From JBFHNV01 sp041593595 (GTDB taxonomy: Bacteria > Pseudomonadota > Gammaproteobacteria > HK1), in contig JBFHNV010000004.1 in assembly GCA_041593595.1 (NCBI GenBank), forward strand, positions 9,901-73,900: a DNA stretch of 64,000 bases, in the 5' to 3' direction. The stretch's first letter is position 1. Every line of letters begins with the position of its first letter. Positions 49,739 to 58,400 of the stretch are shown piece by piece. A program made the translations under genes and the position numbers. Under the pieces are notes generated by a model. That model searched no databases. It saw only the letters and a program-made list of their open reading frames with translations, and was not told where the DNA came from.

Positions 49739-50389
49739 TCAGGGCTGCGCCGTGGCCCCGCCCTCCGCGTCCAGCAGGTCGGCCATGCTGTCGGCCGTGG
49801 CTGCCGCCTGATCGCCGGGAAGGGCCGAGAGCGCCGCGATCACACCGCGGCGATCGGCCACGCCCCGGTTCTGGCTCATCTTCCACTTGCCTTCCAGGCG
49901 CTCGATGGGCAAGACGTAGCCGGCGATGGCGCGGCGCATGCGGGCGTACACGTCCGCGGGCAGCTTCGCCGTCGTCCAGGGCCGCTTGTCCAGGCGGCCC
50001 TCCTGGGAGGCGCTCAGGTCGTCCAGCAGCGCGCACAGCCCGGCGTCGTCCAGCGGCTGCGGGCGCCCGTGGGCGTGCACCACCGCGTAGTTCCAGGTGG
50101 GCACCAGGTGCGGGCTCGCGTACCAGTCCGGGGAGACATAGGCCTGCTCGCCCTGGAACACCAGCAGCGCCTCCCGCGCGCCGTCCAGCGCACTCGCCAG
50201 CGGGTTGGCCCGCGCCAGGTGGAAGCGCAGCGCCCCGTGTGGCCCCGCCTCGGCGTCGAGCAGCACGGGCAGGTGGTTCGCCTCCAGGGCGCCGTCGATG
50301 ACGGTCACCAGCGTGGCCAGCGCGTGGTCGCGGATGACGCCGTGCAGGCGCGCTCGATCGTCGATCCGGAAGTGGCGTGGCTGGTACAT
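49739..50389 (-). CDS. FMN-binding PaiB-like negative regulator
   Basis: 216 residues, the standard PaiB length. Family segments are MYQPRHFRIDDRARLHGVIRDHALATLVT at the start, FQGEQAYVSPDWY, VPTWNYAVVHAHG in the middle, and KAIxG-type IERLEGKWKMSQNR near 165-180. Bacillus PaiB represses sporulation and protease genes; in proteobacteria it is a flavin-fold protein of uncertain role. No PaiA acetyltransferase gene is adjacent. Gap to ppc is about 200 bases with nothing recognisable, so the two genes may be separately transcribed. Confidence 0.92.
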   Translation of the reverse strand: MYQPRHFRIDDRARLHGVIRDHALATLVTVIDGALEANHLPVLLDAEAGPHGALRFHLARANPLASALDGAREALLVFQGEQAYVSPDWYASPHLVPTWNYAVVHAHGRPQPLDDAGLCALLDDLSASQEGRLDKRPWTTAKLPADVYARMRRAIAGYVLPIERLEGKWKMSQNRGVADRRGVIAALSALPGDQAAATADSMADLLDAEGGATAQP

Positions 50390-50490
50390 GGCCGGGGACG
50401 GGGCGAAACGGGGCGACAGACCTTAGACGCTGCGTGGTCGGCCCGACAGATCCGGTTGCCGCCCCGCTCGAGGTCCACCGGGAGGAGGAA

Positions 50491-50673
50491 TCAGTTACGC
50501 AACCCCAGGGTCACCCCGGGCCCGGACGGGGCAGCGCCCGGCGCCAGCGCCTCCGCCACCGCGCGAACCGCCGGCGCCAGCGCGCCGCCGGCGGCGGGCA
50601 GCGCCCACACGGCGGCCAGCACGGCGGCCAGCCATGCGGCGCGGATCCAGTGCGGTGGGCGTTGCGTGTGCAA
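50491..50673 (-). CDS. Possible small membrane protein
   Basis: About 60 residues if translation starts at TTG 50673, which follows GGAGGAC by about 10 bases; a GTG at 50739 would give 82. A single likely membrane helix is visible (WIRAAWLAAVLAAVWALPAAGG), followed by an Ala/Pro-rich tail. No family is recognised and coding is uncertain. Confidence 0.35.
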   Translation of the reverse strand: MHTQRPPHWIRAAWLAAVLAAVWALPAAGGALAPAVRAVAEALAPGAAPSGPGVTLGLRN

Positions 50674-50932
50674 TTTCGAGATGTCCTCCGGGGGAGCTAT
50701 CGGCGAGATTGCGGTCGGGCTTTGGAGTTTGTGACGCACTCGACAGAATCGCCGCCCCGGACTCCATCTATTCCTCCTCCTTATGGCACGTCAATGCATG
50801 AAGAATCAAGGTTTTGGAATTGGTGAAGCCAGACCCTAAGAATTCGGTTCCTAATCATGGGCCAGCCTCGGGGGAATCGTGGGAAATCAACGTGCTGGCG
50901 CCGGAGGGACGAGTGGAGCGACAGTTGCGGCG
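50674..50932. other. Upstream region of the class III aminotransferase gene
   Basis: No further gene is recognised. The stretch 50760-50860 is clearly AT-richer than the surroundings, with TTGGAA at about 50814 and TAAGAAT at about 50837, a plausible but unproven promoter for the aminotransferase gene. Confidence 0.4.
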
Positions 50933-52315
50933 GTGACTGCCACGGATCCCAGCAACTCCCCCATCGTGGCTGCCTACCGGCAGCGCACGCCGACCTCGGC
51001 GGCCATGGCGGCCGCGGCGCGCCAGGTGCTCCCGAGCGGCATCGTGCACGACGCGCGCAGGCTCGATCCCTACCCGGTATACGTGGAGCGGGCCCGGGGC
51101 TCGCGCAAGTGGGACGTGGACGGCAACGAGTACGTGGATTTCTACGGCGGCCACGGTGCGCTGATCCTCGGCCACGGCGAGCCGCGGGTGACGGCGGCGG
51201 TGCAGGCCCAGCTCGAGCGCGGCACCCACTACGCCGCCTGCAGCGCGCTGGAGGTGCGCTGGGCCGAGCAGGTGAAGGCCATGGTGCCCTGCGCGGAGCG
51301 GCTACGGTTCACGTCGTCCGGCACCGAGGCCAACCTGATGGCTACCCGCCTCGCCCGCGCATACACCGGGCGGCCGCGGCTGGTGCGCTTCCGCGGGCAC
51401 TTCCACGGTTGGCAGGACCACGTGGCCTTCGGGGTCGACAACCACTACGACGGCACGCCCACGCCGGGCGTGCTGGACGGCGTGGCCGGCGGCGTGCTGC
51501 TGGCGGATCCGGACGACCTGGACGGCACCCGTGCGCTGCTCGAGTCGCGCGACGACATCGCCGCGGTGATGCTCGAGCCCACCGGCGGCAGCTTCGGCCA
51601 GCTGCCCATGACGCGCGAGTTCGTCGCCGAGCTCAGGCGCATCACCGCGGAGCGCGGCATCGTGCTGCACTTCGACGAGGTGGTCACGGGATTCCGCGTC
51701 TCGCCCGGAGGGGCCCAGGCGCACTTCGGCGTGACGCCGGACATCGCCACGTACGCGAAGATCCTGGCCGGAGGGCTGCCGGGGGGCTGCGTGGCGGGGC
51801 GCAAGGACCTGCTGGACCTGCTGGACTTCGAGGTCAGCGCCGCGAAGGGCGTGGAGAAGGTCGGCCACCAGGGCACCTACAACGCCAATCCCGTGTCCGC
51901 CGCGGCGGGCGTGGCATGCCTGGAGATCGTGGCCGGCGAGGGGGTGTGCGAGCGTGCCAGCGAGAGCGCCGCGGCGCTGCGTGACGGCATCAACCGGGTG
52001 TTCGCGGAGGCCGGCGTGCCCTGGGCGTGCTACGGCGAGCACTCGGGCTTCTACGTGTACATGAACCCCCAGGGTGCGCCCCTGGATCCGCTCGCCTTCG
52101 ACCCGCTGGAGGTCGGCTTCGCAGCCCTCAAAGCGTCGGGCAAGCACCCGGCCGCCGGCAAGCTGCGCCTCGCGCTGCTGCTCGCGGGCGTGGATCTCTC
52201 CGGCAAGCCCGGCGGCACCGTCTCCGCCGCCCACACCGAGGCCGACATCGCCCACACGGTGCAGGCCATGGGTGCGGCGCTCGCGGCGCTGCGGCGCGAG
52301 GGCGAGATCACCTGA
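50933..52315 (+). CDS. Class III aminotransferase (glutamate-1-semialdehyde aminomutase-like)
   Basis: 460 residues, PLP-dependent fold type I. PLP-binding features are SSGTEANLMATRLARAYTG, HGWQDHVAFG, LHFDEVVTGFR (Asp) and TYAKILAGGLPGG, which contains the Schiff-base Lys. The layout is close to HemL, but a dedicated hemL usually has a different start and the C-terminal domain here is longer, so this is probably a catabolic or secondary aminotransferase. GTG at 50933 gives the family-like start; GTG at 50879 is also open. The facing gene is a semialdehyde dehydrogenase, which could oxidise an aldehyde released by transamination. Confidence 0.85.
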   Translation: MTATDPSNSPIVAAYRQRTPTSAAMAAAARQVLPSGIVHDARRLDPYPVYVERARGSRKWDVDGNEYVDFYGGHGALILGHGEPRVTAAVQAQLERGTHYAACSALEVRWAEQVKAMVPCAERLRFTSSGTEANLMATRLARAYTGRPRLVRFRGHFHGWQDHVAFGVDNHYDGTPTPGVLDGVAGGVLLADPDDLDGTRALLESRDDIAAVMLEPTGGSFGQLPMTREFVAELRRITAERGIVLHFDEVVTGFRVSPGGAQAHFGVTPDIATYAKILAGGLPGGCVAGRKDLLDLLDFEVSAAKGVEKVGHQGTYNANPVSAAAGVACLEIVAGEGVCERASESAAALRDGINRVFAEAGVPWACYGEHSGFYVYMNPQGAPLDPLAFDPLEVGFAALKASGKHPAAGKLRLALLLAGVDLSGKPGGTVSAAHTEADIAHTVQAMGAALAALRREGEIT

Positions 52316-52352
52316 ATCGTCGCGCTGGCGGATTCGACGCCCGGGAAATCGA

Positions 52353-52420
52353 CCACGGAGACACAGAGCACACGGCGGACTCCTTCTTCTCTTCCTCTGT
52401 GCCCTCCGTGCCTCTGTGGT
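52353..52420. repeat. Dispersed intergenic repeat, copy 1
   Basis: Imperfect inverted repeat with outer ends CCACGGAGACACAGAG and CCGTGCCTCTGTGGT around a TTCTTCTCTTCC core. This is the common bacterial repeat that, read through, gives a spurious 'NHRGTEGTEEEK' peptide. Confidence 0.7.
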
Positions 52421-52509
52421 TCAATCCTTGCGGCCTGTCCCGCAGGAGGCGCGCGCCTACCGGCGAAGCTTCTGCGGCCGGCGCGACAGGGTCAGTGGCG
52501 TTGGAAGCG

Positions 52510-52556
52510 AACCACGCAGACGCGGCCCGGCCCGTGAGGTACCTCCGTGTCACCGT
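52510..52556. repeat. Dispersed intergenic repeat, degenerate copy 2
   Basis: Ends AACCACGCAGACGCGG and CTCCGTGTCACCGTGGTT pair with about three mismatches. It looks like a second, decayed element of the type just upstream, so the whole gap between the convergent genes is repeat-derived. Confidence 0.5.
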
Positions 52557-52583
52557 GGTTGCGCGACGAGCGCACGGACTCCG

Positions 52584-54014
52584 CTACTGAGTCAGCGAGA
52601 TGGTCTTCATGTTCATGTGCTCGAGGATGCCCTCGACGCCCGCCTCGCGGCCGATGCCGCTTTCCTTGATGCCGCCGAAGGGGGTCTCCGGGGAGGCCAC
52701 CAGCAGGCTGTTGAGCGCCACCATGCCGGCCTCGAGATCGCGTGAGAGCTGCTGCGCGCGCGACGAGCTGCCGGTGAAGGCGTAGGCCGCGAGACCGTAC
52801 TCCAGCGCGTTGGCGCGCGACACCACCTCGTCGTACTCCTTGAACGCCACGATGGGGGCCACCGGACCGAACGGCTCCTCGCGCATGATGCGGGCGTCGT
52901 CCGGCACGTCGGTGAGCACCGTGGGCTGGAAGTAGAAGCCCTGGTTGCCGATGCGCTCGCCGCCGGTCTTCACCGTGGCGCCGTGGCTCTTCGCGTCGGC
53001 CACGAAGCCCTCCATGGCGTCGATGCGCCGCGGGTTGGCCATGGGGCCCATCTTGGTGCCTGGGTCCATGCCGTCGCCCACCGGGAGGTTCTCGAAGATC
53101 TCGGTGAAGCGGTCCACGAACCGGCCGTGGATCTTCTCGTGCACGAAGAAACGGGTGGGGGAGATGCACACCTGGCCCGCGTTGCGGTGCTTGCCGCCGG
53201 CGGCGATGGTGGCCACCTTGTCCACGTCCACGTCGTCGAACACCACCACCGGCGAGTGGCCGCCGAGCTCCATGGTGATCTTCTTCATGCCCTCCGCGGC
53301 GAGCCCCATGAGCTGCTTGCCCACCGGGATGGAGCCGGTGAAGCTCACCTTGCGGATGACCTGCGAGCGGATGAGCTTCGTGGACACCTCGCTCGGCACG
53401 CCGAACACGAGCTGCACCAGCCCCTTGGGTGCGCCGGCCTGCTCGTAGTAGCGCGACATGGCGATGGCGGTGCCCGGCGTCTCCTCCGAGGGCTTGCAGA
53501 TCACCGAGCAGCCCGCCGCCACGGCGGTGGCGATCTTGCGCATGGGCATGAGCGCCGGGAAGTTCCACGGCGAGAACGCCGCCACCGGGCCCACCGGCTC
53601 GTAGTCCACCAGCATCTTCGTGCCGTCGAAGCGCGACGGGACGATGCGACCGTAGGTGCGCTGGCACTCCTCCGCGGCCCAGTCGTGGCTGTCGGCGGTG
53701 ACCAGCACCTCCAGGCGCGACTCGCCGATGGGCTTGCCCTGCTCGAGGGTCATGATCGCGGCCAGCTCGTCCGCGTTCTCACGGATGAGCGCGCCCACCT
53801 TGTGAAGCAGCGCGGCGCGTTTGTACGGGTTGGTGTTGCGCCACTCGCGGAATGCGCGGTCCGCCGCCGCCAGCGCCTCCTCCAGGTCGGCCTCGGAGGC
53901 GTGGGGCAGCTCCGCCAGCACGTGCTCGTTGGCGGGGTTGAGCACCGGTTCGGACTTGCCGTCGGACCCCTGGCGCCAGACGCCATCGATCCACAGGTCG
54001 AGCTTCGTGTACAT
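52584..54014 (-). CDS. NAD(P)-dependent succinate-semialdehyde dehydrogenase-like aldehyde dehydrogenase
   Basis: 476 residues. Conserved aldehyde dehydrogenase motifs are FSPWNFPALMPMRKIATAVAAG (cofactor), SFTGSIPVGKQLM, MELGGHSPVVVF with the general-base Glu, GQVCISPTRFFV with the catalytic Cys, and EEPFGPVAP. The overall pattern best fits the succinate-semialdehyde dehydrogenase subgroup. ATG at 54014 has GAGGAA upstream. It follows the FlK-like thioesterase gene by about 55 bases on the same strand and converges with the aminotransferase, suggesting a short catabolic module in which an amine is deaminated and the aldehyde oxidised. Confidence 0.9.
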   Translation of the reverse strand: MYTKLDLWIDGVWRQGSDGKSEPVLNPANEHVLAELPHASEADLEEALAAADRAFREWRNTNPYKRAALLHKVGALIRENADELAAIMTLEQGKPIGESRLEVLVTADSHDWAAEECQRTYGRIVPSRFDGTKMLVDYEPVGPVAAFSPWNFPALMPMRKIATAVAAGCSVICKPSEETPGTAIAMSRYYEQAGAPKGLVQLVFGVPSEVSTKLIRSQVIRKVSFTGSIPVGKQLMGLAAEGMKKITMELGGHSPVVVFDDVDVDKVATIAAGGKHRNAGQVCISPTRFFVHEKIHGRFVDRFTEIFENLPVGDGMDPGTKMGPMANPRRIDAMEGFVADAKSHGATVKTGGERIGNQGFYFQPTVLTDVPDDARIMREEPFGPVAPIVAFKEYDEVVSRANALEYGLAAYAFTGSSSRAQQLSRDLEAGMVALNSLLVASPETPFGGIKESGIGREAGVEGILEHMNMKTISLTQ

Positions 54015-54069
54015 GAAGGAATTCCTCGGAGTTGCAAAGGGGCGCCGCCCGCCGGGGAGGCGCCGGGAT

Positions 54070-54468
54070 TCAGAAGCGTGCGCGCTTGTCGGCGAGCCGC
54101 TCGGCGTGGCGCGCCGTGTCGATGACGAAGCGGGTGTGGTGGCCGCGGCCCACGGTCTCCACCGCGTCACGGATCTCGGCGCGGAAGGTCACCTTGCGAC
54201 CGTCCACCTTCTCCACCTCCACCTGGATGCGCACCGTCTCCCCGAGCGGGGTGGCGCCCACGTGGTCCAGGGTCACCTGGATGCCCACCGAGCTCTGGCC
54301 TTCGTCCAGGTGCTCGGCCAGGAGCCGGAAGCAGGCCCACTCCATGGCGTCCACCATGGCCGGCGTGCTGAGCACGCGCATCTCCTCACCGAGGAATCCG
54401 ATGGTGCGGTCCTTGTCCACCTCGAGGCTCTCGGTGTGCGAGAGCCCGGTGGTGAGAGAGTCTTTCAC
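54070..54468 (-). CDS. Fluoroacetyl-CoA thioesterase (FlK)-like hotdog protein
   Basis: 132 residues. The catalytic triad of FlK (Thr, Glu, His) is present at Thr35, Glu43 and His69 in VLSTPAMVDAMEWACF and TLDHVGATPLGE, with the same spacing as the Streptomyces enzyme. The family hydrolyses short acyl-CoA; fluoroacetyl-CoA specificity depends on other residues, so a housekeeping acyl-CoA thioesterase is more likely here. The start is GTG. It lies just upstream of the aldehyde dehydrogenase gene and may share its promoter. Confidence 0.85.
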   Translation of the reverse strand: MKDSLTTGLSHTESLEVDKDRTIGFLGEEMRVLSTPAMVDAMEWACFRLLAEHLDEGQSSVGIQVTLDHVGATPLGETVRIQVEVEKVDGRKVTFRAEIRDAVETVGRGHHTRFVIDTARHAERLADKRARF

Positions 54469-54682
54469 GGGCGCCTGGTCCGCTCGGGAGGGGGCGGAAG
54501 CGTACCACGCCCCGCCGCCGCCGGCGGCGGCCCCGGAGGGCGCATCGCCATCACCTCCCGCCCCTGAATGCTGCGCTGCATGATGGATACGCGGGCCGCG
54601 TGGGACCGCTCTTGACTTGAATCATTCCTGGCCATGAAACAGTCTTGCAGCTTCAGGAGAGGAGGCGGCCGAGAAGACGACG

Positions 54683-55930
54683 ATGAGCGCGCTGGCTGCC
54701 GGCGCGGCCGCTCACCGCGACGCGGTGGGCGCCGTGTACCGTGCCATCCCGCGTACGGTCTGGCTCACCATCCTGGTGGCCTGGCTGATCGCGTACCTGC
54801 TGTGGGACATGGCGCCGCAGCCGGCGCTGCTCGTCTGGGCGGGGTCGCTGACCGCGATCAACCTGGCACGCCTGGGGCATGCCCTGTGGCGCATGGCGCG
54901 CGCCGAGTTCCTGCGTGACCCCCGGCGCCACGCCCGCGAGCTCAGCGCCGGAATGCTGATCGCGAACGGGGGACTCGCGGCCGGCTTCCTGCTCTTCCTG
55001 CTGGATGCGCCGCTGGTGGATCAGAGCGCCTTCGCCCTGTTCGCCGTCGCGATGTGCGCCGGCTCCGCCACCGTGCTCACCGGGTGCCGCGCCGCGTTCA
55101 TCGCATACAACGCCCCCGGTCTCGTGACCATCACCCTGGTGATGCTGTGGGCCGGCGTCACGCAGGGCGACGCGGAGCGCGGATTCTTCGGCGTCATGAT
55201 GGCCGTGTTCGGGATCGTCATGTACAGGCTGCAGAAGCGGCTGAACTCCGCACTGCTGGAGAGCCTGCGGGCGCGTTACGAGAAGGAGGCGCTGCTCGAG
55301 CAGAAGGATGCCCGGCTCGCGGAGCTCGAGCACCACAACCGGGAGCTGTCGGCGGATCGCGACGAGTTCCTGGCCGCGTCGCTCACCGACGGGCTCACGG
55401 GACTCGCCAACCGGCGCCACTTCGATCGCACCCTCGCCCGCGACTGGGAGCGCAGCCGGCGGGAGGGCACGCCGCTGGCGTGCATCATGCTGGACATCGA
55501 TCACTTCAAGCACTTCAACGATCGCTACGGCCACATGGCCGGCGACGACTGCCTGCGCGCCATCGCCGGCGTCATCGGCGAGACCGTGAGCCGCGGCGGC
55601 GACTTCTCGGCACGCTACGGCGGCGAGGAGTTCGTGGTGCTGCTCCCCGGCACCGGCATCGAAGGCGCGCACCTCATCGCCGAGCGCATCCGCGCGGCGG
55701 TGGAGGAGCGCGGCATTCCCCATGCCGGCGGACCGGGTCGGGTGGTGACCTTGTCCGCGGGCGTCGCCGTGCTCACGCCGGGATCGCGGTTCCCCTCGGC
55801 GCAGAGCCTGGTGGACCTGGCGGACGAGGGTCTCTACGAGGCGAAGGAGCGCGGCCGCAACCGGGTCGTCGTGCGGGACGGGAACGACGCCGTGCCGGTG
55901 CCCGGCGGGCTCACGCCGGTGGGCACCTGA
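54683..55930 (+). CDS. Membrane-bound diguanylate cyclase
   Basis: 415 residues. Six or so membrane helices (about 27-185) are followed by a coiled-coil linker and a GGDEF domain (about 232-395). The active-site signature is RYGGEEF with GGEEF at 313-317, so it should make cyclic-di-GMP. An inhibitory RxxD site, RGGD at 304-307, lies five residues before it, so product feedback is expected. No periplasmic sensor domain is seen. A purine-rich stretch precedes the ATG. It ends 12 bases from the convergent histidine kinase gene. Confidence 0.92.
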   Translation: MSALAAGAAAHRDAVGAVYRAIPRTVWLTILVAWLIAYLLWDMAPQPALLVWAGSLTAINLARLGHALWRMARAEFLRDPRRHARELSAGMLIANGGLAAGFLLFLLDAPLVDQSAFALFAVAMCAGSATVLTGCRAAFIAYNAPGLVTITLVMLWAGVTQGDAERGFFGVMMAVFGIVMYRLQKRLNSALLESLRARYEKEALLEQKDARLAELEHHNRELSADRDEFLAASLTDGLTGLANRRHFDRTLARDWERSRREGTPLACIMLDIDHFKHFNDRYGHMAGDDCLRAIAGVIGETVSRGGDFSARYGGEEFVVLLPGTGIEGAHLIAERIRAAVEERGIPHAGGPGRVVTLSAGVAVLTPGSRFPSAQSLVDLADEGLYEAKERGRNRVVVRDGNDAVPVPGGLTPVGT

Positions 55931-55942
55931 GCGGCGCCGCGG

Positions 55943-57301
55943 TCAGGTCGAGCGCACGTCCAGCCGCACCCGCAGCCGCGCGCCGCCTGCCGGCGAGTCC
56001 TCGACGCGGACGGCGCCCCCGTAGTGGTCCACGGCCAGCTCGCGCACCAGCGACAGGCCGATGCCCTGGCCCGGCATCCGCTCGTCGGCGCGCACGCCGC
56101 GCTCCAGGATGCGGGCGCGCTCGCCGGGCGGGATCCCGGGGCCGTCGTCGTCCACCAGGATCTCGAGGCCCTCGCCGCCCGGCCCCGCGGCGATGGCCAG
56201 GCGTACCGACGTGCGCGCCCACTTGCACGCGTTGTCCATCAGGTTGCCCAGGATCTCCGTGAGGTCGCCGGCGTCGGCGCGGACCTGCAGGCGCTCCGGC
56301 ACCGCGGTGTCCAGGACCAGGCCCTTGTCCGCGTAGACCTTCGACAGGGTGGCGACGAGGCGCGCCGCCAGCGGCGCGACGGTCACCGGCGCCCCCAGGG
56401 TGGGCTCGCCCACGGCGGAGGCACGCCGCAGGCGGTAGCTCAGGGACTCGTCCATGCGCGCCACCGCCTCCAGCACCGTGCGCGCGAGGCCGGCGTCGGA
56501 GGTGCCCGCGTCCTCGGCGGCGCCCCGCAGCACCGCCAGCGGGGTCTTCAGCGCGTGAGCCAGGTCCGCCAGGGCGTTGCGGTGGCGCTCCAGCGCACGG
56601 CGCCCGAAGCGGATGAGGTGGTTCATGTTGGCGGCCAGCGCGCGCAGCTCCTGCGGCTGGTCCTCGCTCAGCGCGTCGCGCTTGCCCGCCTCGATGGCCC
56701 GCAGCTCCCGCGCCAGGCGCTCCAGGGGCGCGAGTCCCCGCGTGAGCACCACCGCCTGGGCCAGCAGCAGCCCCACGGCCAGGACCGCGAGCCAGGTCCA
56801 CAGATCCCGCCGGAAGCGCGCCACCCGCGCGTCGAACTCCCGCCGGGACTCTGCCACGTGCAGGTCGAACACGCGCTCGCCGCCGCCGGGCAGCTCCCAG
56901 CGCACCCGGTAGCTCAGGGCGAACAGCGCCTCGCCCCAGGGCGCCGGCGCGGCGCTGAAGCGCGGCTCTCCGGGTCCTGCCGGCGGCGGGAGCCCGAGAT
57001 CCCGGTCCAGCAGCGAGCGGGACCGCCACAGGGTCCCGCCGCCGGCGTCCTTGACCGCCGCGTAGAGCCCCGAGTCGGGGATGGTGAAGCGCGGCTCCGG
57101 CAGCCCGTCCAGGGAGAAGGCTTTGCCGGGACCTGGCTCCGCGGCCGCCAGCAGGCCATACACCTGCGCCTGCAGCCGTTCGCGCACCAGCTCGAGACCG
57201 GTGTCGTGGAAGGCGCGCTCCAGCGCCACGCCGGTCACCCCCAGGAACGCGGCCAGCACCAGGCTCGCCACCGCCACCATGCGGGTGCGCAGGGAGTTCA
57301 C
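55943..57301 (-). CDS. PhoQ-like sensor histidine kinase
   Basis: 452 residues: an N-terminal membrane helix (about 10-30), a periplasmic domain (about 31-165), a second helix (LWTWLAVLAVGLLLAQAVVL), a HAMP-like linker, then a histidine kinase core. The H box reads LADLAHALKTPLAV with the phospho-accepting His, and the ATPase domain has NLMDNACKWA and DDDGPGIPPGER. Start is GTG. It follows the response regulator gene by 10 bases, forming a pair. The periplasmic domain is likely to sense ions or envelope state, as in PhoQ, but acidic patches are not obvious. Confidence 0.93.
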   Translation of the reverse strand: MNSLRTRMVAVASLVLAAFLGVTGVALERAFHDTGLELVRERLQAQVYGLLAAAEPGPGKAFSLDGLPEPRFTIPDSGLYAAVKDAGGGTLWRSRSLLDRDLGLPPPAGPGEPRFSAAPAPWGEALFALSYRVRWELPGGGERVFDLHVAESRREFDARVARFRRDLWTWLAVLAVGLLLAQAVVLTRGLAPLERLARELRAIEAGKRDALSEDQPQELRALAANMNHLIRFGRRALERHRNALADLAHALKTPLAVLRGAAEDAGTSDAGLARTVLEAVARMDESLSYRLRRASAVGEPTLGAPVTVAPLAARLVATLSKVYADKGLVLDTAVPERLQVRADAGDLTEILGNLMDNACKWARTSVRLAIAAGPGGEGLEILVDDDGPGIPPGERARILERGVRADERMPGQGIGLSLVRELAVDHYGGAVRVEDSPAGGARLRVRLDVRST

Positions 57302-57311
57302 GCGCGTCCGA

Positions 57312-57998
57312 TCACTCCGCGCCGCCTTCCGGCGCCCGGAAGCGGTAGCCGCGCCCGCGCAGGGTCTCGATGGGGTCCAGCGCCCGCTGCGGGTCCAGCT
57401 TGCGGCGCAGCCGTCCCACCAGCACCTCGATGACGTTGCTGTCGCGCTCCATCTCCTCCGCGTACACGTGCTCCGAGAGCTCGGTCTTCGACACCACCTT
57501 GCCCGCGTGCAGCATCAGGTACTCGATGAGCTTGTACTCGAAGGCGGTGAGGACGACCGGCTCGCCGGCGCGCCGCAGCTCCTGGCGCGCCGTGTCCAGC
57601 TCGAACGGGCCCACCGCGAGCACGCTGTCCGCCCAGCCGGCGGCCCGGCGCACCAGCGCGCGCAGTCGCGCCAGCAGCTCCTCCATGTTGAAGGGTTTCG
57701 TCAGGTAGTCGTCGGCGCCGGCCTCAAGGCCCTCCACCTTGTCCTGCCAGCGGTCCCGGGCCGTGAGGATCAGCACCGGGAAGCGCCGGCCGGCGGCGCG
57801 CCAGGCGCGGATCACCTGCATGCCCGAGCGCTCCGGCAGCCCCAGGTCCACCACCGCCACGTCCACGGGGTACTCCTCGCCCATCCACTGGCCGTCGCGG
57901 CCGTCCGCGGCGCTGTCCACCGCCCAGCCCGAGGCCTCGAGCCGCTTCACGATACGTTCGCGCAGCGCCGCCTCGTCCTCCACCACCAGGGCGCGCAC
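57312..57998 (-). CDS. OmpR/PhoP-family response regulator
   Basis: 228 residues: receiver with Asp51 (VAVVDLGLPERSG) and Lys in YLTKPF, and a C-terminal winged helix (EYKLIEYLMLHAGKVVSKTELSEHVY...VLVGRLRRKL). The segment DRWQDKVEGLEAGADDYLTKPF is typical of the PhoP type in gammaproteobacteria. Start is GTG with AGGGGG upstream. It is 16 bases after a PepSY gene and directly before its kinase. OmpR-type regulators bind direct repeats with 11-base spacing, and such a repeat lies before the nearby His-rich gene (58885-58901). Confidence 0.95.
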   Translation of the reverse strand: MRALVVEDEAALRERIVKRLEASGWAVDSAADGRDGQWMGEEYPVDVAVVDLGLPERSGMQVIRAWRAAGRRFPVLILTARDRWQDKVEGLEAGADDYLTKPFNMEELLARLRALVRRAAGWADSVLAVGPFELDTARQELRRAGEPVVLTAFEYKLIEYLMLHAGKVVSKTELSEHVYAEEMERDSNVIEVLVGRLRRKLDPQRALDPIETLRGRGYRFRAPEGGAE

Positions 57999-58014
57999 GA
58001 TGGGGCGTGCCCCC

Positions 58015-58314
58015 TCAGCGCACCTGGCCGCTGGCGCCGTCCACGACGACGGTGCGCACGCGGCCTTCGGGAAGCAGCACCTTCACCAGGTACACGACGC
58101 CGCCGTCGGAGCGGCTGGCGCGCACGTCCAGCACCCGCCCGCCGGTGGCGCCACGGGCCGCGGCGGCGGCGGCGGCGGGTCCCACGTCCCCGGACTGGGC
58201 CAGCACGAGGGGCGTGCCCGGCGGTCCGGCGGGCACACGGGCGGTCGCCGTGGCTGCGGCGAGCGCCGCGGCCAGCACGAGGGCGCCGGCGGCGGCGTGG
58301 ACGGTGCGGGTCAT
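58015..58314 (-). CDS. Secreted PepSY-like protein
   Basis: 99 residues. A signal peptide (MTRTVHAAAGALVLAAALAAATATA) is followed by a short domain ending GGVVYLVKVLLPEGRVRTVVVDGASGQV, the PepSY signature. Small PepSY proteins encoded before PhoPQ-like pairs are common and may modulate periplasmic signalling or proteases. The gene shares the operon with the two-component system 16 bases downstream. Confidence 0.85.
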   Translation of the reverse strand: MTRTVHAAAGALVLAAALAAATATARVPAGPPGTPLVLAQSGDVGPAAAAAAARGATGGRVLDVRASRSDGGVVYLVKVLLPEGRVRTVVVDGASGQVR

Positions 58315-58340
58315 CGGGGATGGGCGCTCGGTTCGTGGCA

Positions 58341-58371
58341 CGGCGTGCGATTCTAGCGGCAACGCACGCCG
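58341..58371. promoter_or_regulatory. Inverted repeat around a -10-like TAGAAT, upstream of the PepSY-PhoPQ operon
   Basis: Nine-base arms (CGGCGTGCG and CGCACGCCG) flank a 13-base loop that on the minus strand contains TAGAAT, a good -10 element. It may be an operator at the operon promoter, or the terminator of the His-rich gene that ends at 58401. Confidence 0.4.
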
Positions 58372-58400
58372 CGCCACGCGGCGGCCGTGGCTCCGGTGGC

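Noticed and set aside
52308..52553. A minus-strand frame encoding NHRGTEGTEEEK
   Set aside because: This peptide is the known false translation of a dispersed DNA repeat.
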